NCBI RefSeq assembly: GCF_000285515.1
Contig: NZ_HE610958.1
Span: 598,137-662,136, forward strand
DNA from: Paenibacillus senegalensis JC66
GTDB lineage: Bacteria > Bacillota > Bacilli > Paenibacillales > NBRC-103111
DNA: 64,000 bases
Direction: 5' to 3'
Shown: one piece after another, positions 42,739-50,467 of the stretch
Layout: every line of letters starts with the position of its first letter
Position numbering within the stretch: the stretch's first letter is position 1
Notes under the pieces: generated by a model
Told to the model about the DNA's origin: nothing
What the model saw: only the letters and a program-made list of their open reading frames with translations
The model's database searches: none
Made by a program: the position numbers and the translations under genes

Positions 42739-44361
42739 CTAATTAGTTGCCTGCAGGTAATTATCGTAAGCGGTCTGATAGATATTCACGTAATCTTCCA
42801 GTCCCATCTGGTGCAGGGTTTTAATATAGGTATCCCACTGCTCCTCGATTCCTCCTCTAGTGATCCATTCTCCCGCCATTTGATCCGTGTAGCTCACAAT
42901 ATCCGTCTCGTAACGATTAATACCGTTATACTGCTCATTACTGAACAATACTCTCGGGTAAATCCACGGCTTAAGATACGGCTTACGAATCTCATACCAT
43001 TCCGGGCTGTCAGGGTCTAGGTGACCGGCCTTAAGATTGGTGACATCGAGCAATTCCTGCTGTTCATTCGTAAAGCCGTACACAAAGCTGTTATATGGCG
43101 TTTCTTTTACCCGCCATTCCCCCGCGCTGAAGCCTTCCGGCTCAGGAATAATTTCATAGGTTCCGTCAGGCAGCTTCTTCACCCGGTTAGGTCCTTGGCG
43201 GAGCTTGAAAGACATCTCCGGCTCAAAAGCGCGATCCACCCATCTTATAGTAGCTTCAGGATGCTGATTGTTGCTGGTAATCGCAAAGATGCCAACATCA
43301 ATCTGTGCGTTCATATATCCTGCCGCCTGATGCCCATCCGGGCCAACGAAAGGTACAATCGGTGAATCGTAATCCCAGTTGTAGTCGACTCCCGTAATCT
43401 GGTCCGGGCTCCATCCGAGAAATGCGCCTATCGTCGGCTCACTGCCTGCGGAAAGCTTGGATAGCATCTGCGAAGATTCAAGGGAAAAAGCCTCCCGGTC
43501 AATTAAGCCTTCCGAATACAGCGAGTGTAAGTATTTGATTACTTCCTTATATTCATCGGTCGCTCTAGTAAACTGGACTTCGTCATCCTTAACGATAAAC
43601 CGTTGATCCAATGTGCCGAACGATCCGTACAGGAAGCCAAACCCATATTGTCCGCCATTATAGATTCCGGTTAACGGAATTTCCATGCCCGCCGCTTTGA
43701 AAGCTCTTAGCACATCGCGAAACTCATCGGTGGTCGTTGGCATTTCCATATTGACCTTCTCCAGCCAAGTTTTGCTGATCCACAGAATGTTCCCCTCGGA
43801 TCTCTTATATTCCGCCATGTTAGCAAGAGGCAAAGAGTAAATGTGGCCATCCGGTGCAGTAATAGCGCCCCTTACTTCCGGATAAAGCTCCAAGAAATTC
43901 GTCAGGTTAGGAGCGTATTTGTCGATCAGTTCCTCCAGAGGAATAAAAATTCCCTGGGAGCCATATGTAACGACATCAGAAGCGGACACCTTCAACATCA
44001 CATCCGGTAAATCTCGGGCTGCGGCCAACATCAGATTGCGCTTTTCGCCCCAATCCGAAGCGGGAGACAGCTCCCACTCGATATTAACATTCGTGCCTTC
44101 ATTTATCTCTTTAAACGTTTCCAGCTCATTCCAGTTAGAGCCAGTTCTTGCATCATAGGAACCGGCTATTCTTAACGTAATCGGCTCATTAACTATAGGC
44201 AGCCCGGTTTCGTTGAAATTGGAGCTTATCGGACTCTCCGGCGGACTTTCAGATGGACTTGCGGACGGATTCGCTCCCTCAGGGGAGGAAGAATTAGTAC
44301 AGCCTGATATCATGACCCCAACCATAATCAATGCGGTTAACCACTTGCGCTTGCCACTCAT
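42739..44361 (-). CDS. Extracellular solute-binding lipoprotein, LplA type
   Basis: A 540-residue lipoprotein with lipobox VMISGC (C21) and a Ser/Pro/Glu linker (SPEGANPSASPSESPPESP). The mature part belongs to the large family 1 binding proteins typical for Paenibacillus (RIAGSYDARTGSNWNELETF, WSPDQITGVDYNWDYDSP, RWVDRAFEPEMSFKLRQGPN). It would bind an oligo- or polysaccharide fragment. As the last gene of the operon it follows LplB- and LplC-like permeases. No glycoside hydrolase or sensor/regulator pair adjoins, so the substrate is open. Confidence 0.88.
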   Translation of the reverse strand: MSGKRKWLTALIMVGVMISGCTNSSSPEGANPSASPSESPPESPISSNFNETGLPIVNEPITLRIAGSYDARTGSNWNELETFKEINEGTNVNIEWELSPASDWGEKRNLMLAAARDLPDVMLKVSASDVVTYGSQGIFIPLEELIDKYAPNLTNFLELYPEVRGAITAPDGHIYSLPLANMAEYKRSEGNILWISKTWLEKVNMEMPTTTDEFRDVLRAFKAAGMEIPLTGIYNGGQYGFGFLYGSFGTLDQRFIVKDDEVQFTRATDEYKEVIKYLHSLYSEGLIDREAFSLESSQMLSKLSAGSEPTIGAFLGWSPDQITGVDYNWDYDSPIVPFVGPDGHQAAGYMNAQIDVGIFAITSNNQHPEATIRWVDRAFEPEMSFKLRQGPNRVKKLPDGTYEIIPEPEGFSAGEWRVKETPYNSFVYGFTNEQQELLDVTNLKAGHLDPDSPEWYEIRKPYLKPWIYPRVLFSNEQYNGINRYETDIVSYTDQMAGEWITRGGIEEQWDTYIKTLHQMGLEDYVNIYQTAYDNYLQATN

Positions 44362-44464
44362 TTCTGACCTACATCCCTTCTATCGTTTGATTTATTGAAA
44401 AAGGCGCTGAGCAAAGCTGCACCTTATGCAATACTTCCTCTTTAACCTGACGCTTGGAGGTCCG

Positions 44465-45364
44465 CTATCCCTTGATTGAACCAATCATGACCCCTTTGAC
44501 GAAGTAACGCTGCAGGAATGGATACAGCGCCAGAATCGGCACGCTGGAAACAATAATCAGCGAATATTTGATTAACTCCTTATATTGCTGCTGTTCTACA
44601 ATCAATTCCGGATCGACGAGGCCTCCTGTCGCCTGTGATGCCTCCTGGCTGGCAACCAGGATGCTGCGGAGAATTAGCTGCAAGGGATATAACGATTGAT
44701 CCTGCAAATAAATCAGCGCCGGAAAGAAGGAGTTCCACTCCGCCACAGCGTTGAACAACGCCATAACCGCAATAATCGGTGTCGACAAGGGAACGACAAT
44801 GCTGAAGAAGAAGCGGACTGTAGAGCAGCCGTCCATTTGAGCAGATTCCAGCAGTTCATCCGGTATCGTGGTCTGGAAAAAGGTCCTCGTCACAATCAAA
44901 TGATAAGCGGAAACCGCAGACGGGATAACAACTGCCCAAATGGTGTTGATCATGCCCAAACTTTGCACCAGCAGATAAGTCGGGATTAGTCCTCCGCTAA
45001 AAAACATCGTGAATACAATAGCGAACATAAAGAAATTGCGTCCGACCAAATCTTTTCTCGAAAGCGCGTATCCTGCAGTTATTACGAGCGAGACTCCAAC
45101 GAATACGGAGAGGATGACATATAGCAGTGTATTGCGGTATCCCCTCCATACCTCTTTGTTTTCCAGGAGAATTTCGTAGCCTTTCAGAGTGAAGCCCTGC
45201 GGCCAAAAGGTAACCTTGCCCGAGTTGACGGCTGTCGGCTCACTGATGGATGAGATCACAATGAGATACAGCGGATAAAGCACGATTAAGAGGATAATCG
45301 TCAGCACAGTATAGTTAATGGCATCAAACACTTTGTCACTCTTAGCCCTCGCGATTTTAGACAC
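44465..45364 (-). CDS. Carbohydrate ABC permease, LplC/YtcP type
   Basis: A 299-residue permease with six membrane helices (first at YTVLTIILLIVLYPLYLIVI) and the EAA-type loop ELLESAQMDGCSTVRFFFSIVVPL near residue 175. The C-terminus LYPFLQRYFVKGVMIGSIKG is the hallmark of the LplC/YtcP group. It follows the LplB-like gene by 11 bp on the same strand and forms the channel with it. An ATPase is not encoded here. Confidence 0.92.
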   Translation of the reverse strand: MSKIARAKSDKVFDAINYTVLTIILLIVLYPLYLIVISSISEPTAVNSGKVTFWPQGFTLKGYEILLENKEVWRGYRNTLLYVILSVFVGVSLVITAGYALSRKDLVGRNFFMFAIVFTMFFSGGLIPTYLLVQSLGMINTIWAVVIPSAVSAYHLIVTRTFFQTTIPDELLESAQMDGCSTVRFFFSIVVPLSTPIIAVMALFNAVAEWNSFFPALIYLQDQSLYPLQLILRSILVASQEASQATGGLVDPELIVEQQQYKELIKYSLIIVSSVPILALYPFLQRYFVKGVMIGSIKG

Positions 45365-45375
45365 GGCTGCACCTC

Positions 45376-46332
45376 CTAAAACAAGCTCTGCTGTTTAATC
45401 TTCTTGGCAAACTGGTTCATCATAACAAGCAGGATGAAATTAGCGACATTTTCAAACAAACCGATCGCAGCCGCATAACTGAATTGAGAACCAATAATCC
45501 CTGTTTTGTAAACGTAGGTCTGAATCACTTCCGAGTTCGAGATATTCAATGCATTCTGCATTAGCAGCACTTTTTGAAAGCCAAGGGAAACAAAATTGCC
45601 GATATTTAAAATAAGCAAGATCATAATGACAGGCATAATTCCGGGAATGTCGATATGGAGAATTCGCTTGAATTTGCTGGCGCCATCCATCATAGCCGCC
45701 TCATGCAGCTGAGGATCAATCGAGGTTAGGGCTGCGAGATAAATGATCGCACTCCAGCCTGTCGTTTGCCAGATTTCCGAGCCGATATAGATCGTCCTGA
45801 ACCACTCGGAATCTCCCATAAAATAGATCGGCTGACCGCCAAACAGCTGAATCAAATTATTAATAAAGCCGTTGGTCGGCGATAGGAAAATAAAGAGCAT
45901 ACCGACCAAAACAACGACGGAAATAAAGTGCGGAGCATATGTAACGGTCTGTACGAATTTCTTGAATCGGGTATGAGTTACTTGATTAAGCATAAGTGCG
46001 AAGATAATCGGTATGGGGAAGGAGAACAGCAGCTGATACAAGTTAATTAATAGGGTATTCTCGATCAAATTCCAAAACTGATAGGAGTTGAAAAATCGTT
46101 CAAAGTGCTCAAAGCCCACCCAGCGGCTCCCCCAAATCCCATGAATAGCCATAAAGTCCTTGAATGCAATCTGCAGACCATACATCGGTATGTATTTAAA
46201 AATAAAGAAATAGGCCAGCGTAGGGAGAAGGAACAGGTATAACTGCCAGTTTCTTGTGATTTTTTTTAACTTGTAAGAAAAGCTGTTGTTCTTGAATGGT
46301 TGTGCGCTTACAGTCTGAGATGGTTTAGCCAT
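45376..46332 (-). CDS. Carbohydrate ABC permease, LplB type
   Basis: A 318-residue permease with six helices (first at LYLFLLPTLAYFFIFKYIPM, the conserved LPTLAYFIIFKYxPMYG-type entry). The LHEAAMMDGASKFKRILHIDIPG coupling loop lies near residue 205. It is the first gene of a three-gene operon. The ATG follows GGAGGAGAGG. A probable CcpA cre site lies about 90 bp upstream. Confidence 0.92.
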   Translation of the reverse strand: MAKPSQTVSAQPFKNNSFSYKLKKITRNWQLYLFLLPTLAYFFIFKYIPMYGLQIAFKDFMAIHGIWGSRWVGFEHFERFFNSYQFWNLIENTLLINLYQLLFSFPIPIIFALMLNQVTHTRFKKFVQTVTYAPHFISVVVLVGMLFIFLSPTNGFINNLIQLFGGQPIYFMGDSEWFRTIYIGSEIWQTTGWSAIIYLAALTSIDPQLHEAAMMDGASKFKRILHIDIPGIMPVIMILLILNIGNFVSLGFQKVLLMQNALNISNSEVIQTYVYKTGIIGSQFSYAAAIGLFENVANFILLVMMNQFAKKIKQQSLF

Positions 46333-46419
46333 AAGTATTTGATCCTCTCCTCCTATTTGGTATTACGCGCACTTCTTAGAAAAAGCTATCACCGTGCTTA
46401 AATTCGCTTAATATTCTGT

Positions 46420-46433
46420 AGAAAGCGCTTCCA
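46420..46433. promoter_or_regulatory. Candidate catabolite-response element (CcpA cre)
   Basis: AGAAAGCGCTTCCA differs at two positions from the symmetric cre TGAAAGCGCTTTCA. It lies 88 bp upstream of the LplB-like start, where it could mediate glucose repression of the sugar importer. Confidence 0.55.
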
Positions 46434-46474
46434 TTTGCTGAGGCTATCCTATTGCTTTGCGGCTTCCACTTGCA

Positions 46475-46632
46475 TATAAACCATTACTTTGAAAATGTTC
46501 GCTGCTATGAACTAATACTTTGGGACGTTCACTGATATGAACTAATACTTTATGAACTAATACTTTGGGACGCTCACTGCTTATAAACCGTTACTTCGAT
46601 ACGTTCACCGCTTATGACCATTATTATCGATT
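46475..46632 (+). repeat. Imperfect ~30-bp tandem repeat array
   Basis: About five degenerate units begin TATGAACTAATACTTT or TATAAACCxTTACTT and end with GxxGTTCxCTGC, at 46475, 46506, 46536 (short), 46553, 46581 and 46612. It is noncoding and lies between the lpl-like promoter region and the end of the PhnP-like gene. Confidence 0.8.
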
Positions 46633-46664
46633 TAAAGCTCGCTTCGCTGTTATTAAAGATAGGA

Positions 46665-47492
46665 TTAAATATCCAATGTTAATCCATCGTAGGCGCACAC
46701 TACACCCATATCTTGAAAAATTTCGTTCATCTCGCGATGGGTCAGGCAGTGCTTATGAGTAAAATGCGTAGCGTAAACAGGCGTATCGGAGGTGATCGCT
46801 TTAATTTCTTTCATTCGCTCCAACATTGTACGGACGCCATTAATGCTTAAATGTCTGGTCTGCCCTGCGGCAAAGGACGTATTAACACCTACAGCACACT
46901 CTATGATAAGCTGGTCAAGCTGCACCCCTTCGAGATACGGCCAAACTGCATCCTCGTAAACCGCAGTGTCTGAAGCAATCAGCACCTTCTTCCTTCCATC
47001 ATCAATCAGATAGTTCACCGCATCGCCAACAGCTTGCATATGAGTAGCTTTGAGCGCGGTAACCTGGTAGGGAGGCAGGTCGAGGTGATCAAAGGGCAGT
47101 ACCGGCTTTCGCGCAAGAGCTATCCTCTCATCTCTAATTCCTGCGGCATCCAGCAGCATCATGACAGACGGCGGTGCGGCAAAAACAAGTGTCGGCATCT
47201 CACTTTGCTGGAAGCCGAGGCGCCGCATGCTTAAGTTCTGCGGATAGAAATGATCATGGTGACTATGGGTGACCAAGGCATACTTCAAATTTCTTAAATG
47301 CACGTTATGCATAGAGCACGCCACCATTAAGTCAGCTCCCATGTCCACGAGCATGTCATCGTTGATTAAATAGCTGCATCTCTTCCGCTTGTCATAGCCC
47401 CCATGTTCCCTGGCATATTCGCATCGGGGGCAGTCACAATACGGAGATGGAATTTGGTCTGGCCCTGCTGTTCCCAGGAAAGTAAGTTTCAT
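46665..47492 (-). CDS. Metallo-beta-lactamase-fold hydrolase, PhnP-like
   Basis: A 275-residue hydrolase. The zinc ligands are in THSHHDHFYP (about residue 76) with further ligands in KATHMQAVGDAVNY, IASDTA and THFTHKH. Three N-terminal cysteines (CDCPRC, about residue 20) match the additional structural zinc site of PhnP-type phosphodiesterases. The family cleaves cyclic phosphodiesters or related compounds; no phosphonate genes occur in the window, so the substrate is open. The ATG follows GCAGGAGGA. Confidence 0.85.
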   Translation of the reverse strand: MKLTFLGTAGPDQIPSPYCDCPRCEYAREHGGYDKRKRCSYLINDDMLVDMGADLMVACSMHNVHLRNLKYALVTHSHHDHFYPQNLSMRRLGFQQSEMPTLVFAAPPSVMMLLDAAGIRDERIALARKPVLPFDHLDLPPYQVTALKATHMQAVGDAVNYLIDDGRKKVLIASDTAVYEDAVWPYLEGVQLDQLIIECAVGVNTSFAAGQTRHLSINGVRTMLERMKEIKAITSDTPVYATHFTHKHCLTHREMNEIFQDMGVVCAYDGLTLDI

Positions 47493-47606
47493 TGTCGATC
47501 CTCCTGCGATCTAGTGTCGTTTGAATCAAGATATGTGATCCGGATTGTACCGCGCCTGAAGCGGGGCTCGCTAGCCGAAGGAGCCATAACCCTGGGAGAA
47601 GCTCCC

Positions 47607-48200
47607 CTAATGGGTAAGCTCCTCCTGCTGCAGATGGGCGGTGCAGTTATAAAGAACATAATCCAACTGAGTTCCGACCTGCTTTAAAATCGTTACGGAA
47701 CAATTGTGAACCAAATCGTTGCAATCGGTAGTTTCCGGGCAAAGCTCATGAAGGGTCTGGATCAGAAATTTGCCGTGAGTGACGACCAGCACTCTTTTAC
47801 CTTTGTATTTTTCAAGGACCTCTTTAACAAATGCGACGCCCCTGGCCCGCAATTGCTGTTCGGTTTCTTCGCCGAGATCGAGCGTCCCCCAGTCCTTCCC
47901 CCATCGCTTCACTCTTTCTTCCTCAATCGTTCCTTCGATTTGTCCGCGAGAGATTTCACGAATCCTTTGGTCGTAGATGATCGGCATGCCGACATAAGAG
48001 GCAATAATTTCAGCAGTCTGTCTTGCACGAAGCAGATCGCTGGAGATCAACACATCCCACTCTTCCTTCGCCAGCCTTTTGCCAATCGCCTCAGCCTGCT
48101 TAAACCCAGTGGCATTCAATGGATTATGAGAATGGCCCTGAGCTCGCTTCTCAATATTCCATGCCGTATTTCCGTGTCGAACAAAAGCAATTGTTGTCAT
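47607..48200 (-). CDS. Histidine phosphatase (phosphoglycerate mutase-like)
   Basis: A 197-residue cytoplasmic phosphatase of the histidine acid phosphatase branch. The catalytic motif is FVRHGNTAWN (phospho-His at residue 9), the second arginine in SSDLLRARQTAEI, the Glu in REISRGQIEG and the second His in VVTHGKFL. Related proteins act on small phosphoesters such as cobalamin or sugar phosphates. It is monocistronic, on the same strand as the PhnP-like gene 114 bp downstream. No specific substrate can be named. Confidence 0.88.
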   Translation of the reverse strand: MTTIAFVRHGNTAWNIEKRAQGHSHNPLNATGFKQAEAIGKRLAKEEWDVLISSDLLRARQTAEIIASYVGMPIIYDQRIREISRGQIEGTIEEERVKRWGKDWGTLDLGEETEQQLRARGVAFVKEVLEKYKGKRVLVVTHGKFLIQTLHELCPETTDCNDLVHNCSVTILKQVGTQLDYVLYNCTAHLQQEELTH

Positions 48201-48742
48201 GGTTTCACTCCTGATTATTTCGCTAGACGCCTACTTGCCGTTATCCGTATCTCCATCCAAATTAGATAACCCCCATTATAATATTCTGATTGTAAACCCG
48301 GGGTTAAGAATACTAGCTGTTTAGAGCGGAAATAGGAAAGCAAGGATGCGGCATTTTGTTTCGGACAGTAGCAGCCGATTCAACCGATTAAATCTGCCTC
48401 GTTCGGTACAAGACCTGGCAGTGGATGAATGCCCCTCCTCCGGACGCGGTCACTCTCCCTTTTAAGCAAATGATTTTACATCTCATGATAGGAAAACCAA
48501 TTTCAATTGTCCATACACCAATCTGCGTAGAACATATACTTATTTTCCATCACCCATAAAAAACCCATCAGAAATAACAGCAATATCCTACTATTTACGA
48601 CATCTTAACAATTTGTCTATTACGGGCATATCCTCTCTTGCTATTCCCCGAACCTTTTCCCGCTTAATGTCCGGGCTCTTGGTTACAGCCTCTGTATCAC
48701 AGGTTCGGGGGTGCGGCGGTGACGGGCGTGGATGACGGGTTA

Positions 48743-48766
48743 GGCATTTCGGCATGCCGAAATGCC
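48743..48766. other. 24-bp perfect palindrome
   Basis: The half-site GGCATTTCGGCA is followed directly by its exact complement in reverse. A second, 13-bp symmetric element (GGGGAATTTCCCC, 48772-48784) is 5 bp further on. No gene is adjacent on either side within 350 bp. Confidence 0.85.
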
Positions 48767-48815
48767 AGTTCGGGGAATTTCCCCAAACCGGCAAAAGGCA
48801 ATTACCTGCAAGTTC

Positions 48816-48953
48816 TCTAACGCTCGCCATGGTCCTTATTTTGTTCAGATCGCAGTTTTTTAGGGGCTTTTTGTCACAAATAAGAGCAGTGGTGAGCGTT
48901 AGAAATAAAATACCTGCTTTTTTAAGCAAATAAGAGCGAGGGCGAGCGTTAGA
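48816..48953. repeat. Three copies of a 26-bp repeat (one inverted)
   Basis: The consensus is AAATAAG, seven variable bases, then GYGAGCGTTAGA (copy 2 has GTGAGCGTTAGA). Copies lie at 48816-48841 (minus), 48878-48903 (plus) and 48928-48953 (plus). Copies 1 and 2 can form a large hairpin. Confidence 0.88.
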
Positions 48954-48978
48954 TCAAAATCACACCGTACAACGCAAG

Positions 48979-49068
48979 AGATCTTGCATAGAAATCTTGC
49001 ATAGAAATCTTGCAAAAAGTTTTACATAGAGATTTTGCATAGAGATTTTGTATAGAGATCTTACATGG
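48979..49068 (+). repeat. 13-bp tandem repeat, seven units
   Basis: The unit AGATCTTGCATAG is repeated seven times head to tail with scattered changes; one unit is 12 bp. The units are contiguous with no spacers. The region 48201-49159 holds no credible gene. Confidence 0.9.
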
Positions 49069-49159
49069 AGGTCTCTCGGGACTTTCCCGCCTGCACCCAG
49101 TAGTTACATCCCGTTAACATCCAGCAGAACACTACAGGTACAATTTCTCCTATTCCTTA

Positions 49160-49942
49160 TCAGGTACTGCTTATATGGAAGAAGCGAATAACCTGCAAAT
49201 CTCCATCATGATCCAGAAAAAGCTTAATGGCATTTTGCTTATTCTGATAGACTAATCCGTCTTCGCCCACGAAGTCAGGTTCACCCATTGCTTCCGCAAA
49301 CGCTTCCCTAGTTATTTTGAGCTCCTGTCCATCTATCCGGATGGTGCCCGCCGCTGGATCCACTGCTACATAGCGGACAAGGTTTCGCTCAATACCGACC
49401 TCCATATTTGGATAATAAAGCACTTCTACATCGGTCAGAAGCGAATCCTCCACAATGGAACCCGGCTCTCCAAGCTTCTCCAAAACCTGATCTTTACTAT
49501 CCCAAAGAGTTATCCCGTTTACCGACTGCAGCGGAAAACGCTGCTTATGTTGAAATCCAGAGGTTTCGCGAATCAAGCCCGCTCCCCGGTCCTGCTCATT
49601 TAGCTCATTTAGCTCGTTTAGCTCATTCCACTCGTTCCGCCCGTCCTGCTCGTTTCTCCCGTCTCTCTCGTTCCGCTCATTCCACCCACTTCTCTCATCC
49701 CGCCCGTCCCACTCATTCGGCTCTTTGCTGTTATACAAAGGGGCGCCGTGTGATTGAATCTCCGCATGAGCGATCGCTGCCTCATGTATAAACTGGACAG
49801 TAGGATTGCCAGCCCCGGACGGCCCGATCGCCCTGCTTACATTTTCGTGACCGGCTGTCTGTTCAGGCATCAATTGAATATTGGGGGCCCCAACCAGAAG
49901 CAAGGCCACAAAGATAGCGGATAGGCTGTAAAATTTCCTCAT
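49160..49942 (-). CDS. Secreted protein with an (N-E-x)14 repeat domain
   Basis: A 260-residue protein with a signal peptide (MRKFYSLSAIFVALLLVGAP) and probable cleavage near residue 20-30. A low-complexity segment of fourteen tripeptides (NEW, DGR, DER, SGW, NER, NEL and similar; residues ~76-117) is encoded by a 9-bp DNA repeat. A C-terminal domain (~135-260) begins VNGITLWDSKDQVLEKLGEP. That domain contains two G-x-P/GEP modules (LGEPGSI, MGEPDFV), which suggests a duplicated SmpA/OmlA-like or DUF4309-like fold. The family is not certain. It sits inside a repeat-dense segment. Confidence 0.7.
   Translation of the reverse strand: MRKFYSLSAIFVALLLVGAPNIQLMPEQTAGHENVSRAIGPSGAGNPTVQFIHEAAIAHAEIQSHGAPLYNSKEPNEWDGRDERSGWNERNERDGRNEQDGRNEWNELNELNELNEQDRGAGLIRETSGFQHKQRFPLQSVNGITLWDSKDQVLEKLGEPGSIVEDSLLTDVEVLYYPNMEVGIERNLVRYVAVDPAAGTIRIDGQELKITREAFAEAMGEPDFVGEDGLVYQNKQNAIKLFLDHDGDLQVIRFFHISST
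49593..49718. repeat. In-gene 9-bp tandem repeat, fourteen units
   Basis: The plus-strand units resemble TGCTCATTT or CGCCCGTCC and run without a break for 126 bp. Because the unit is 9 bp, copy-number change would add or remove whole tripeptides without frameshift. Confidence 0.88.
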
Positions 49943-50024
49943 AGTCCGAGCCTCCTAGATGCTGTAGTAGATTCCTGCTTGTCCTGTAGCTACTCTTTCC
50001 TTTTACTACTCTTTATTATTAATA

Positions 50025-50063
50025 CTCTTGCCTTTATCTCTTGCCTTTATCTCTTGCCTTTAT
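50025..50063. repeat. 13-bp perfect tandem repeat, three units
   Basis: CTCTTGCCTTTAT is repeated three times exactly, plus a partial fourth unit. It is noncoding and upstream of the secreted-protein gene. Confidence 0.9.
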
Positions 50064-50089
50064 CTCTTCCATATTACTTTTCCCTCAAT

Positions 50090-50280
50090 TTACTCTGCCC
50101 CTATTACTCCTTCGGTTTCACTCTGTTCCTAATTACACCCTCCTACATCACTCTATCCCATATCACTCTGTCCCTTATTACACCGTCATACGTCACTCTG
50201 CCTCATATCACTCTATCCTTTTTACTCCGGCCCATATCTCAGTCTCATACTACTCCGTCCTATATTACTCTTTCCTAAAT
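50090..50280. repeat. Degenerate ~15-bp pyrimidine-rich repeat array
   Basis: Around thirteen units resemble TCACTCTATCCCATA. The plus strand is strongly enriched for C and T. The open frames across it show only the periodicity (ITLS-like pentapeptides) and no ribosome-binding site, so I treat it as noncoding. The rest of 49943-50467 shows no gene. Confidence 0.75.
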
Positions 50281-50467
50281 ATGGATTATTATGCTGTCCC
50301 TATTTTTAACCACGTTAAGGAATTGCGAATCAACCAAAAAACCGTCTCAGCCAACGCTGGACGGCCTTCAGTCATGTATCGTCGCGAATTCTGCAAAGTA
50401 CTCACTCCTGCAAGCAAAGCCTATGCTCACTTGCTGGCAAAGACTCTACTCCTTGCTGGCAAAAGCT

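Noticed and set aside
48591..48929. 112-codon minus-strand open frame in the repeat region
   Set aside because: It runs through the 24-bp palindrome and 26-bp repeats, has no ribosome-binding site and no recognisable domain; it is best seen as chance.
48979..49068. Possible CRISPR array
   Set aside because: The units are 13 bp, contiguous and without spacers, and no cas genes are in the window.
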